Positions 11,076-22,037 of a DNA stretch of 64,000 nt are shown here, in pieces. Origin of the DNA: Craspedostauros australis (lineage: Eukaryota; Bacillariophyta; Bacillariophyceae; Mastogloiales; Achnanthaceae). Positions within the stretch are counted from its first letter, which is position 1. Each line of letters opens with the position of its first letter. The stretch spans positions 1,488,001 through 1,552,000 of the forward strand of contig JAMXDE010000014.1 of the NCBI GenBank assembly GCA_026770025.1, written 5' to 3'. The notes under the pieces were generated by a model that worked only from the letters and a program-made list of their open reading frames with translations, did not search any database and had not been told where the DNA came from. The translations under genes were made by a program, and so were the position numbers.

Positions 11076-13814
11076 ATGATCAGGAATATCTCCATCAAGG
11101 CAGCCGCTTCGCTGTGCGGTCGGCATCAGAGCAAGCACGTGGTCTCGCAACTCGCGCAGGCTGGCTCAATCCCGGCTGCGGGGTCGGCAGGCCTGGCCAC
11201 TTCTTTCATCCCGGCTTCGTTCTCAACCACAGCAGGTCTGGGCTTTGGTGCCAGGGATGGCTTTGCGGATGCCCCTCTCGCTGAGCCACTTCCTGCCGTA
11301 GCCTACGACTACATTGACTTTGACGATGATGCTGGCGATGTTGACACCGATGGTTCTGGTAGTAGAACCAACCACGCAATCAATGCGCAACACACACACC
11401 ATTCGGACGACGTCAATTCGAGGTTCGGGTTTTCAACAACGTCGCAGGCGTCATCGCTCAGAACCGGAATCCCTGGGCAATCCTCACAAACCAAACACGC
11501 ATTCGAGGCATGCGTTGGTGGCAGTGGTAGTGGTCCACGCGGGGTGTCTGGACCAACCCATGCCTCTGCCACCTTCTCTTCGTCGTCCGACAACATCCCA
11601 TTCCGCAAATCCGGAGGTGGAGGATCTGGGCGGCACAAATGTCCCAAATGCGGAACCAGCGTCACCTTCCGCCATGGCGATTTCGAGGAAAACACCTTCT
11701 ACTGCGCCACATGCTCTGGCTGGTTCATGGCGAAGACGAGCGAGCCGCTGGAGCGAGGTGCAGGGACCGGTCGTCCTGTCCAAGAGAGTCAGTTCATGTC
11801 CAAGGATCCATCTCACGATCACTCGCAACATCCGCAACGCGCTTTCATGCAGAATGTAAGTTGCCATCACGGCATTTCCGACAAGCGCCTGTTCGAAGAA
11901 TTATTCCGAGACAACAAACTGCCTCCCAACTCCAAGGTTTTCCCATTCTATTTCCATCGTCTTGATGGTGCATGTGATGCGATCGCAGAATGGATGAGTG
12001 TCTGATTAGGCAAACGGATGCCGACCAAATTGGGCATGAAGCGATTTCCACCTGCTGATGTCAGCGATGGTTGAGCTGTTGTCACCACCAACCCTCAACA
12101 ACGATTGTGAACAAGCTTGCAATTGCTGACACCTTGCTGCAAACAATCTCTCATGAATTATTCTATTCTGCTGCTCTGCTACCACCAATAATTGCATATG
12201 CCTCAATTGGGCAATTTGTCGCCACCTTGCCAATATTTTATGAATGACTGGGCTCACTACTCTACTCATCTCTACTCATGGTTACTCATATCTGATTGAT
12301 AGATCCCTCCCCATCCAACCGACGATGGGCTGGGGCAGAACGAGACGTTGTCATCGCAAGGGATTCCGGATGATCAAAATGCAGGCTTCGGTGGCAACGC
12401 CAGGAGTCAAGAGGCACCGACGAAAAGCATGCCAACCCCACAGGAGATCCGCCGCGGATTGGATGAGTACGTCATCGGACAGGGCAACGTCAAGGTCGCC
12501 CTGTCCGTGGGTGTTTACAACCACTACAAGAGGATCTTCGTCGCAGAATCGCAAGCAGCGACCGAACCAAGACGGTCACCCGAGGGGCAGCCACAGCCAG
12601 AGACCAGCGCCCCGCCCACCGGCGACGTCGGTGGAATCCATGACCTCAATCTGGACCAATTCGGCTCGACACGAAATGCCAGCACAACCAAGGGCTACGC
12701 CGCAGATCGCATCGACCTTTCCACTGACACCAACAGCATACGCAGCAACATCATATCCGATATCGAGGACTGCGAGATTGACAAGAGCAACATCATGCTG
12801 TTGGGACCAACCGGAAGCGGCAAGACGCATCTCGTTAAGACACTGGCCAAGCTGATAGACGTCCCGCTCGTCATTACGGATGCAACATGCCTCACGCAGG
12901 CTGGTTACGTCGGTGAGGATGTGGAGAGCATCCTGTTCAAGCTCTACCTGGAGAGCGGGCAGGACATCGCGCGCTGCCAACGCGGGATCGTGTATATTGA
13001 CGAAACCGACAAGATCCGGAAATCAGGCGGCAATGTCAGCATCAGCCGCGACGTCAGCGGAGAGGGCGTCCAGCACGCCCTCCTCAAGATCGTCGAGGGC
13101 AACATCGTGAACGTCCCCAAGGAGCCCGGCCGAAAGAACCCAAGAGGCGAATTCCTGCAGATCGACACCTCCAACATATTATTCATCTGCGGAGGCGCCT
13201 ACGCTGGTTTGGAGCGCATCGTGAACCGCAGAATCGACGTCGCCTCCATCGGCTTCGGTGCCGAGATGAAGAAGGAAATCGAGGATCCCAAGGTTCAGGG
13301 CCGTTACTTCGACAGCGTCATCCCCAAGGATCTCGTGGACTTCGGAATGATCCCTGAGTTTGTCGGGCGCTTCCCGGTCATCGTCTCGACCAAGGGGCTC
13401 GATCTTGAGAACCTGATGAACATCTTGACAAAGCCAAAGAACTCCATCATGAAGCAGTACAAACGCCTCTTCGCCATCGATGACGTCGAATTCTACATCA
13501 CGGATTGCGGCTTGAAGGAGATCGCCAAGGAGGCGTTCGTACGTGGCACCGGCGCACGCGGACTGCGTTCCATCACCGATCGCGTGCTGATGGAGACCCA
13601 GTACATCGTCCCATCGCTCGAGGATGTGCACACAGTCTACCTTGATGCCGCTGCCGTGCGCGGGGAGCGCAAGCCGGTGCTTTTGAAGGATCCTGAGATG
13701 ACCGTCGAGAAGTACGAACAGCTCATGAGCGAAGGTAGGGATCATGTGGATGGTGCCATGGTGGTCAGCATCGACGAGGAGGATTCGGACGCGGATCGCT
13801 ACGAGGTGGCTTGA
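11076..13814 (+). CDS. clpX: Mitochondrial ATP-dependent unfoldase ClpX
   Basis: Two exons, 11076-11855 and 12339-13814, join in phase 0 (GTAAGT...GGCAG) to give 751 aa. The N-terminus ([20 protein letters not shown]) is basic and amphipathic, a likely mitochondrial presequence. A zinc-binding domain with CPKC and CATC pairs lies at about 188-218. The AAA+ domain has Walker A GPTGSGKT at about 416, pore loop GYVG, Walker [10 protein letters not shown] (Thr where bacteria usually have Ile), an SGEGVQ segment, an IGF loop (SIGFGAE) that in ClpX docks onto ClpP, and sensor 2 GARGLRS. An insertion of about 80 polar residues separates the VIGQ motif region from Walker A, as in other eukaryotic ClpX. 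It unfolds matrix proteins and feeds them to ClpP. The IGF loop suggests that a ClpP partner exists in this organism. The ATG at 11076 is the first in frame before the presequence. Confidence 0.93.
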
Positions 13815-14774
13815 GTCTGACACACGATAGCTTGCGGCAATGCACTGGTACGGCGCGTTGCGTCGTGCTGGATCAGTCCCATTGCGCTCTGCCATCATGC
13901 CGCGGCATGGCATGTGGCAGCCACGAGAGTGGTGCAAGCATGGCCGTGGTGACAGGCGAGAACACGATACTCTTTACGAATGGCGCACTGATGGATGCCA
14001 TTGTCTAGAAATACACATAAGGACGCACACATGCCGCATGAGGCAGTAGCAAACACAACAACAGGAAGAGAGACAAAGGAGGTCATTTACATCAACAACT
14101 ATCATGCATCAATACCATACAAACAATAAAAAGCAAAACATTTTTCCAGCAATCTCAGTGGACAAGTTCACACGGTGATGTCAGTGCGATGGCGAGTCCG
14201 CTTGGTGAGCTGGGGGAATGTCGGCGCTCCGTCACGATGTGATGGTCACGCAGACGCAGGAAACATTTCCGGAATTCCCTCTGTGTCTTTCAGCGATTTC
14301 TGTTCGCAGCGTGTTTGACACCAAAAAGGCCGAAGGGTCAAGACTCCACACAAAAAGGAAGGCACGACCGCGAGAGTCACAAGGGAAGGAGAGAGAGAGA
14401 GAGTGAAACCAAGCAGTGCACCACAGCACGCAGACAGTCTCACACTCCAACGATCGCACAATCAAACATCCGCAACCATCACACAACCAACATCAACATC
14501 GGCAACAACTGTCACACAGTCCCACCGCTATCTTGCGTGGTAACCTTGCCCACAGGCGTATTTGCATATTGACAATCCCGTCTCCAGCATCCACCAAAGT
14601 ATTATTCTATAATAATAGGCACAATCTCGCAACTCCTCCTCCGGCGTGACCACAATTCCAGAGTCCCTCCACCATCATCGCATCCATCATCGTCTCAACC
14701 ATACACGTACATACTCACAGCCATACATACTCACAGCCATACATACTCACAACTCTACGTGAACAGCAAACGCC
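13815..14774. other. Intergenic, upstream of beta-helix gene
   Basis: No coding sequence is recognised. It contains the 3' region of clpX and the presumed promoter of the next gene. A GAGAGA tract lies at 14388-14403 and a 16-bp tandem repeat at 14709-14751. The sequence before 14775 is CA-rich. Confidence 0.5.
14709..14751 (+). repeat. 16-bp tandem repeat, 2.7 copies
   Basis: The unit ACATACTCACAGCCAT is repeated exactly twice plus a partial third copy, ending 23 bases before the ATG at 14775, so it is in the probable 5' UTR or core promoter. Confidence 0.85.
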
Positions 14775-16865
14775 ATGAGCCAACAACAACAGCAGCAGCA
14801 GCAGCAGCAGCAGCAACGGAAGCAACTAGCGCCGTTCCAGGCATCGTCAGAGAGACGCGCCAGGCAGCTCGAAGTGGTCTCCCAGCTGTTCGTTGCTGCC
14901 AAGGACAGCGGGCATATCAACATCGCAAGCAGCGCCAAGAGCCTTCGGCCTCTGCTGCAGTCGGAGATCCGCACCCTGCAGCATGACTGCGGCTGCAGCT
15001 CGGCCTCGTGGGGTGCAGTTCGCTTGTTGGTGGACAACCAGCCGGGCACCACGATCACAGACTGCTCGGATCAGCTCCGCAGCCTCATTTCGAAGACCAC
15101 GTTCGGCGGGACGGTCGTTCTCGTCATCTCATCGCCAAGGAATGACGATGCTGCAACCCGCATCGCCTCGAACGACGAGGACCTCAATCTTCTCCCGCGC
15201 GGCATCCATTCCAACTTCATGGTCCACAACTGCGTCTTCCACCTCTCGACCTGCTGCGTCCTTGGCAACACCCTCGTGTCCAACACCTTCGTCGGCTCTG
15301 GTGCGGCCATCGTCTCGTGCGGCAAGCTCACCACCGACAGCTCCATTCACAACATACGGAAGCATGGAATCGAGATCAGCGTTGGACCGGAGAGCGGTGG
15401 TGGGCGTTCTCTTCTTTTGGGACCCGAATTCACGATGATCGATGTCTGCGCTCAGCTCGAAAGCGGTCCGTGGTCCACCATCGATCTGCTGTCGCTTGCG
15501 GGCAACGCCAACCACATGAATGTCGTTTCGGCTGGCTGCGTCATCCGTGACACGCCGACCGTGCGCAATGTCTGCATGTCCACTCACTGCACCATCGTGG
15601 CGGGATCCAACATCAGCAACGTCGTCATGTTGCCAGAGGCATCCATCACGGATGGCTGTCAGGTCTCCAACGTCCTCATGCAATGGAATTCGGCCATCTC
15701 GGAGAACTCGCACATCTCCGACGTCCTGCTCATGGAGCGCAGCCATTGCGGTCCGCACAGCTTCGTGGCGTCCACCGTCATCGGCCCCGATGTGCACGTG
15801 TCGGCTGGCGAGATCCACGCCTCGGTCATCGGACCCAACACAAACGCGCATCACCAGTCCTTGGCCATCGGCGTGCTGTGGCCGCTCGGACGCGGCAACG
15901 TCGGGTACGGAGCCAACGTCGGTTCCAACCACACGGGCCGCCTGCCGGATCAGGAGAGCACGGCTGGCGAAGGCACCTTCTTCGGCCTCAGCAACGTCGT
16001 CAAGATGCCGGTCGACTTGACGCACTCGCCCTATTCCATCGTCGCGGCCGGCTCCAACCTTCCTCCGCAACGCATTTGCATGCCGTTCTGTCTCATCCTC
16101 ACGTCCAACGACAACGCCGCGACGAACGACATCATCCCGGGCTGGGTCCTGCAGTACTCGCCGTACACCATCGCGCGGTCCGAAACCAAATTCCAGCAAA
16201 GGCGCAAGGCCAAGCGACATGCCTTCTACACGGGATGGAGGATCATCCGTCCCGGCATCATCGACATGTGCCGATGGGCGCGCGAACAGCTGCGCAAGGA
16301 CGACATCGCGCAGATGGCTGGGCTGGGTTCCAACACGCTGTCCGCCAAGGGCAAATCCATCGGAATCCGGGCCTACACGGCATGCATCCAACGCTACGCC
16401 TTGCACGGACTGCTGGATTGGTTCCTCCACGCGAGTCACGACGCCAATATCCACCAAGCTCTGCAACGTGAGTTCGTGGCATCGTCCGACACGACGCTGC
16501 TGGTCAATCCCGACAAGGTCGCATGGCCCATCCTGCCGTGGCAGGAACCCACGCAGATCTGGCAACACCAAAAGGCGATCCTCCTCGACGAATTCCCCAG
16601 CATCACGAATGGCGCGGTCTCGTGGTGCACCGATCTGCTGCACAAGCTCATGGCATTGGAGCAGGATTACAGCAAGCGCATTCGCGTTTGCAAGCATCGC
16701 GACGAGACGCGCGGTAAAACCGTCATTCCGGGATACGAACAATCGCATGCCAAGGCGGATGACGATGTGGTCGTGCTGCAGGCCGCGAAGGACCTCGCCG
16801 ATGTCCAGGCCAAGGTGCAGGCCATCACGCAACGGCTATCCAACCCAAACTACAGCAAGCTTTGA
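14775..16865 (+). CDS. DUF4954-like left-handed beta-helix protein
   Basis: A single uninterrupted exon encodes 696 aa. It starts MSQ followed by a poly-Gln run of about 11. Residues about 150-360 are made of short repeats with I/V/L every six positions (for example SNVVMLPEASITDGCQVSN), typical of a hexapeptide left-handed beta-helix as in LpxA-like and sugar-nucleotide acyltransferases. The following part (GANVGSNHTGRL, TFFGLSNVVKMP, PYSIVAAGS) and the helical C-terminal half resemble the DUF4954 family that I know mainly from Bacteroidetes and spirochaetes. The biochemical role of that family is not established. No signal or plastid peptide is visible, so it is probably cytosolic. The intronless structure and mainly bacterial relatives would fit horizontal acquisition, but that needs a phylogeny. 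Confidence 0.65.
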   Translation: MSQQQQQQQQQQQQRKQLAPFQASSERRARQLEVVSQLFVAAKDSGHINIASSAKSLRPLLQSEIRTLQHDCGCSSASWGAVRLLVDNQPGTTITDCSDQLRSLISKTTFGGTVVLVISSPRNDDAATRIASNDEDLNLLPRGIHSNFMVHNCVFHLSTCCVLGNTLVSNTFVGSGAAIVSCGKLTTDSSIHNIRKHGIEISVGPESGGGRSLLLGPEFTMIDVCAQLESGPWSTIDLLSLAGNANHMNVVSAGCVIRDTPTVRNVCMSTHCTIVAGSNISNVVMLPEASITDGCQVSNVLMQWNSAISENSHISDVLLMERSHCGPHSFVASTVIGPDVHVSAGEIHASVIGPNTNAHHQSLAIGVLWPLGRGNVGYGANVGSNHTGRLPDQESTAGEGTFFGLSNVVKMPVDLTHSPYSIVAAGSNLPPQRICMPFCLILTSNDNAATNDIIPGWVLQYSPYTIARSETKFQQRRKAKRHAFYTGWRIIRPGIIDMCRWAREQLRKDDIAQMAGLGSNTLSAKGKSIGIRAYTACIQRYALHGLLDWFLHASHDANIHQALQREFVASSDTTLLVNPDKVAWPILPWQEPTQIWQHQKAILLDEFPSITNGAVSWCTDLLHKLMALEQDYSKRIRVCKHRDETRGKTVIPGYEQSHAKADDDVVVLQAAKDLADVQAKVQAITQRLSNPNYSKL

Positions 16866-17063
16866 TGAATGTATATATGAATATGACGGTGTGATCGTGA
16901 CGATCCTAATATTAGAGTGACGCACGTACTATGTATACTCGTACCTACAAATAGTTCTACTATTCTACTCGAACTCTTCTCAATCGATCAATGGCTCGTG
17001 ATGAGAAGAACATACCAACGGGATCAAATCAAAATGAACTCTACAGTAAGTAATGGGCGCACT

Positions 17064-18445
17064 TCAGTACTCCTCCTGCTCCGCCAGCAGATCGTCCACA
17101 GGCTCATCGTCGCCGCCCAGATGTTCATCGAGAGCGTCATCCAAATGATCATCCAGCAATGGCTCTTCCGAAGGTGGTGGTCCATTCGGATCCACGATGC
17201 CACCGTCCTCGTCAACGCCAATGTCATCTTCCGCCGTCGCGTACAGGATCTTGAATATGTCACCGACCAGACTGCTCACGTTGGCACCGTCCAGCCCCTT
17301 GTCCTGGCGTATTTGCAGCATGAACTCCACATCGCGAAGCTTCTTGAAGTAGAAATCACGCTCCTTCTCCAGTTCCACGATGCTGGTCTCCAGCTCCAGC
17401 GCCTTCTGCGCCAGCTCTTCGTTGTCTTTCGTGAGTGTTGCGTTCGCGGCCACCTGTTCCTGCAATGCCTTCGTCGATGCTGCGCTTTGTGTGTTGGTGG
17501 CCCGCGATGCTGGTTTGCTCGCCGCCGCACCCGCAACACGTGGCAATCCTCCGGTGCGTGAAGTCGCTGAGGCAGCCGGTCGGCTGGCAGTTGGTTTCTT
17601 CATGGGCGATTGACCAGGGCGACGACCAGGGGGCAATGCTTTGGAACCGTGCTTTCGAGCCGTCTTGTTGAGGAAGTTGTTGTACTGCTTGCCGCCTTTC
17701 CCCCGCGAACGCACAGCCACAGCATCATAATCCTCCCGGTACGCACCCGACTGGTCGTAGAATGCCTTCAACCACTGGCAGAATTCCAAATTGTCCTGGT
17801 ACTTGGCCCGAATGAGCTTGTTGACGTCGACGTATCGCTTGATGTTGTGCTTGTTGAATGCCGCCTGCAAGAGTTTGTAGTTGCCAACGAATTCGTAATC
17901 AGATCTGCCAGTTGCCCAGTGTTAGTAGAGTAGAGTAGAGTAGAGTATTCGCGCGAGTATCAGATGATCGTCAGTGTACGTTGGTATGCGAGTACGGGGA
18001 ATCGTCGTTTTGCCAGTGGGATATTGCATGTGTTGTGAATCAGATTGTATTCACCAGCAACAATAGAAGGGAAGTGAAGAGAAAAATGTGGTGAGACGCA
18101 AATGCGCAACGATTGCTTTGGAGCTTCCGACATCCTCGAGCGTGGTGATACATCAAAGTGATGATCTTGAATGGAGCAGAGTCGAGTGTTCAAGGTATAA
18201 TTCCAATCTTTGTAAAGATTGGCAATAAGACATAGACGCGCAAACCATAAGAGAGTGTAGTGGACTCACTTTGCTTCCCAATTGACCCTCGACATTGGGA
18301 TGCTGCCGGGGTAGATGTACTCCGTCATCTGACACGCAACAGCCCCAGACGCTGTTTGCTCTATCTTGCTGAGCTGCAGGCCCAGCAGCTCGTTGAAAAA
18401 GTCCAGCAGTTCGCCTCTTCCCACGAAGTAGGCATTGTCCATCAT
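17064..18445 (-). CDS. EB1: EB1-family microtubule plus-end-binding protein
   Basis: Two exons on the minus strand, 18445-18270 and 17904-17064, join across a 365-nt GT-AG intron (phase 2), giving about 338 aa. The N-terminal calponin-homology domain shows MMDNAYFVGRGELLDFFNELL, KIEQTASGAVACQ and YPGSIPM, continuing after the splice into the FVGNYKLLQAAFNKH and VDVNKLIRAKYQDNLEFCQW motifs. A basic Ser/Pro/Ala-rich linker follows, then a coiled coil (about 185-235) and the EB-homology segment. The acidic tail ends in EEY, the classical CAP-Gly-binding terminus of EB1. The protein tracks growing microtubule ends. Many protist EB1 proteins have one or two residues before the first MMD, and an acceptor-like AACAG directly precedes GAATGATG, so a tiny upstream exon is possible; otherwise Met at 18445 or 18460 starts it. 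Confidence 0.9.
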
Positions 18446-19727
18446 TCCTGTTCGAGTCATGTCAAGTCAAGTGAAGTCAAGTGAAGTCAAGTGAAGTCAT
18501 TGGGGGATAGTTGCAGCACAAGTCATAGGGAAGCAGAGCGAAACGAGATATCGTTGTTAGATGAAGAGAGCGGATTGAGATGAATCATGAACGCACAGAT
18601 GTTGCAGATTGCGCTCACAACCTGCAAGGCGCCTTTGAAGCACAATCCATGTGGCTCCCATTTCGTATAATCACAAGCAGCAGCATGCCTGTCAGGATGC
18701 ACACAGCTTCAGTCATGACCTCCACCGCATGTTGAGCACGGAACGTACCGACGGCGGCATCTGCGCCTCGACTCATGATTGCTTGTCTCGTTGCGTGCTT
18801 TGCTGTCTGCTCTGGACCGTTCGGTGTTGGGATCAACTTGATCGGTGGTTTCTGATCGCACCAATGGCGCTCGCGGTATCCGATGGGATAATCTTGGCTG
18901 AGCCTCTTTGGCCTTCTTGGTTGCTTCTTTGATCAGAGTGTGTGTTGCTCAGTCCTTCGACAACACTCGTCAGAGAATGCAGACCGCTGCGATGCTGATG
19001 CTGATGCTGATGCTGATGTATGCAATGCCGATGTGTTAGCATGCAGTGTGGATGTGTGCAATGTCAGCTATGCTCATGCCATGAAGGGTCGCTCTCCTCT
19101 TGCCCCGGAGGTCCAGAGATGGCAGCGTCCCCATCGGTCGCGCAAGAGCAACGCCCCTCTTGATGATGTCGTTGCTGTTGTCATTTCGCGGTTGTCTGGG
19201 CTGCCAAAATCGTGTTTGCCAAGATTTTCGATCGGCGCAGGGATATTTTGAAAATAACCGCAATTGACCAGATCGACCGCTTCACGTACTACCGTTAAGC
19301 TCACGTTATGCGAGAAAGATGTTCAAATGTTCATTGAAGGTACTTGGCCACGAAGGAATTCAATGTTAGCGAACAAGAAGATTGTTTCTCGGAGGGCCGC
19401 ATGTCAGTCATCTCACAAAACGGAAAAGGAGGTGTCCGTGGAAAAACACACATGATAGATTCCCAAGAATCCCCAACGTGCTCGACGCGATGTGCCCTCA
19501 CAAACCGACACTGTCGCAGAATGGCGAGATCCCTCACTGTTCGCAGACCTACGCGACCACCGTCCACATCAAACATGTCTGTCGCTCACAACCCACATCA
19601 ACCAAGAAACAATCATTCACAGCAAGAAAAAGAGTCATAAAATCAAATCGAGTCGCCACCACAGTCGCAATAATAGTAGCAACAAGACCAAGAACAGTAC
19701 AGAGCTACAACCACACCTACAAAAACT
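18446..19727. other. Divergent intergenic region, EB1 / PT-rich surface protein
   Basis: No gene is recognised. A 10-bp repeat lies next to the EB1 start and GCTGAT hexamers at 18990-19018. Open frames here are short or simple in composition. Both flanking genes start outward from this region, so it should hold two promoters. Confidence 0.5.
18461..18499 (-). repeat. 10-bp tandem repeat beside EB1 start
   Basis: The unit AAGTCAAGTG (minus: CACTTGACTT) is repeated about 3.5 times just upstream of the EB1 first codons. If a 5' mini-exon exists, this tract would lie in the pyrimidine-rich 3' end of its intron. Confidence 0.8.
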
Positions 19728-21751
19728 ATGACGATGATGTTCCGAATTGCAACCTTGCTCAGCACAGCCGCTGCCATCAGCAGCATGATGCCGGTCGGCG
19801 TCGCAGCACAGAACTGCGGTGGACGCGGACAGCCACCGTGTGAGAAAGATGTTGTCGCTCCACCATCTACGATCCAGACAGAGCCACCAACGATCTCCAC
19901 AGGTATGTCTTCAGCGCAGCGGACGCAATTGCGAAAGCAGCATCGTGCGTTCCAGTATAGTGTGGTGCACCCGCAATGTGATTGCATTGTGTTGTGACGG
20001 AGTGTGGAAGACGGTCGAATGGACTTGAATCGACGGAGCCTTGATCTGCAATGGATGAACGCACCCCTCACCCTGTGTCCTGCGGTCCTGATCGTTACTT
20101 TCGCGCTGGGATGACTGGCGTCGCATGCTCCAACGCAACAGAAAGCCCGGCCACTTCTCCAACTCCCGCTCCATCTGCAACGGCTTCTGTGGTGCCAACC
20201 GGCAACCCAACCCTGAGCCCGACTGCGAAGTCATCGTTCAATCCAACAGACACACCAACTAACAAACCCTCTGACAAACCAACTAACACGCCCACGCCCA
20301 AACCAACCGATTTGCCAACTGCAACACCTACGACGAAACCAACTGACAAACCAACTGACAAACTCACTAACAAACCCACTGGCACGCCTACGCACAAACC
20401 AACCGATATACCAACTGCTACGCCGACGACGAAACCAACTAATGTGCCGATTGTAGCCTCCCCAACAACGGCCATGCCAACAAGCGCTCCAACCACTGCA
20501 CCAGTTACCGCGGCACCAACCGCCATGCCAACAGCAAAGCCAACCACGGTCCCAACTGCAGCACCAACCACAGCACCAACCACGACGCCAACAAGCAAGC
20601 CATCAACAACCGGATCGGATGTCCCCACGGTGCCTCCGACAGCAGGACCAACCATGTTGCCATCAGTTCAGCCAACCGCCGTTCCTACAACCAGCCCAAC
20701 TGTCAGCCCAACCGAGACCGCCGTGACAGCCGCCCCAACCACTAGTCCAACCAATACCTCCGTGACAACTCTAGACAATACCGCAGCACCAACCGCCATG
20801 CCAACCACTGGAGGAGCTCCCAGCGATGCTACTGACGCCCCAACGGCAGACACTGCGTGCGAGTCGTCCAACGGCGTCTTCGGCACCATTGGTGATACGA
20901 CCGAGAGTATTGTGGTCGAGTTCGGGTACGAACTGGAGACCACTTCCAACGAAACCGAGGCCTCCAGTCTCATCCTCCCAATTCTCGAAGAAGGCATCAT
21001 CGATAGCATCTTGGCCGACACCATCCCATCCCTGTGCGGCGGAAGGAGGCTTCGTGCCACCCGCCGTCTCGAAGTTGTCGGCGTCAGCAAGAACCCAACT
21101 GACGAATTCGTCACTGATGGTAAGTTGTGGAGACGCCTGCGATGGCGAATGCCTCCGAATGGCACTTTTGGCACGATCATAAGACACTGTACTCACGCTC
21201 AATTGTTGCTTCGCCGCTTCTCACTGCTCTCTTGATTTACCAACCCGTGCACCAACTCTTTGCCTGCAGTCACCTGCGATGCAGACACCATGGTCGATCC
21301 AGCCAACAGCTGCTTCGTCGTCAGCGGCGCCCTGACTTTGCACACTGATGGCGAGAACACAGACCAGCACGTCAGCGATCTGAAGCAGACGCTTGAGACT
21401 CAGATGGCCTCCGGAGCATTCACCGACCTTGATGGAGTCGTTCGCGTGTCCTACGTCGAGCTTGACCCAACATCCACAGGCTCCAGCGGTAACAGAGGAA
21501 CTGGGGACGAAGACACAGGCCCCTCATCGTCCAACAACTCCAATGGTGTCACGTTTGGCATGGTCGGAGCCGTGGCCGGTGCCTGGGCTCTCCTCATCGG
21601 TGGCGTCTTCTACGCAAGAAAGAAAAGGGCTGCTGCCGATTCGGATGCCGAAACGGACTTTGCCGCCTCCAATGGCCCTGCCAACGTCGCGCAGTATGCT
21701 GTAGATTCTGCCGACTCCATGGAAGCCCGAGGCGACGGCCCAATGGTCTAA
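19728..21751 (+). CDS. Secreted PT-rich single-pass surface protein
   Basis: The model has exons 19728-19902, 20142-21119 and 21270-21751 (544 aa), with matching phases (1, 1) and GT-AG ends. The first acceptor, CAACAG at 20136-20141, is the only one that keeps the frame. The chain begins with a signal peptide (MTMMFRIATLLSTAAAISSM, cleavage near VAAQ). About 240 residues of P-T-x-x-P-T type repeats follow, a likely O-glycosylated stalk common in diatom surface proteins. A globular domain comes next, with FGTIGDTTESIVVEFGYELE, an ILPILEEGIIDSIL helix, LCGGRRL, and after the intron a C-x11-C pair. One membrane helix follows (MVGAVAGAWALLIGGVFYA) with a short KKR-containing cytoplasmic tail. 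The domain matches that of the neighbouring minus gene. Function is unknown; adhesion or cell-wall attachment is a guess. Confidence 0.75.
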
Positions 21752-22037
21752 AGAACATTCTGAGGTGATGCGCCGCTACTCCAATAGGACCGACAGGCAG
21801 CAGACAAACAACAAGCAAGAAGGCAAAAACACCTCCACGTGAACATCTCTGCGACATCCAATGAACCACCGCCTCCGTGTCCAAAGACGACGATGAGCAA
21901 TATCGGTCGCCTCCCAGTTTGGTCTGGTTCAGGATTCAACCACAAGTCGCAAATAAGCATTAATGGAAAACGTGTACATATACTAGTACAATCCTATCTC
22001 TCGTATGCCCCGCTCTATTGTCTTCTCTCGCATGAGG

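Noticed and set aside
13179-13937. 252-codon minus frame
   Set aside because: Antisense shadow of clpX exon 2.
15129-16832. 567-codon open frame on the minus strand
   Set aside because: Exact antisense of the beta-helix gene; composition (Asp/Arg/His-rich) is the usual shadow of GC-rich codons, and the plus frame has clear hexapeptide repeats.
18446-18930. 5' mini-exon of EB1
   Set aside because: An acceptor-like AACAG and pyrimidine-rich tract precede the first MMD, but no matching ATG plus donor could be identified, so it was not modelled.
20095-20655. 186-codon minus frame of Val/Gly repeats
   Set aside because: Antisense of the PT repeat; a periodic composition artefact.
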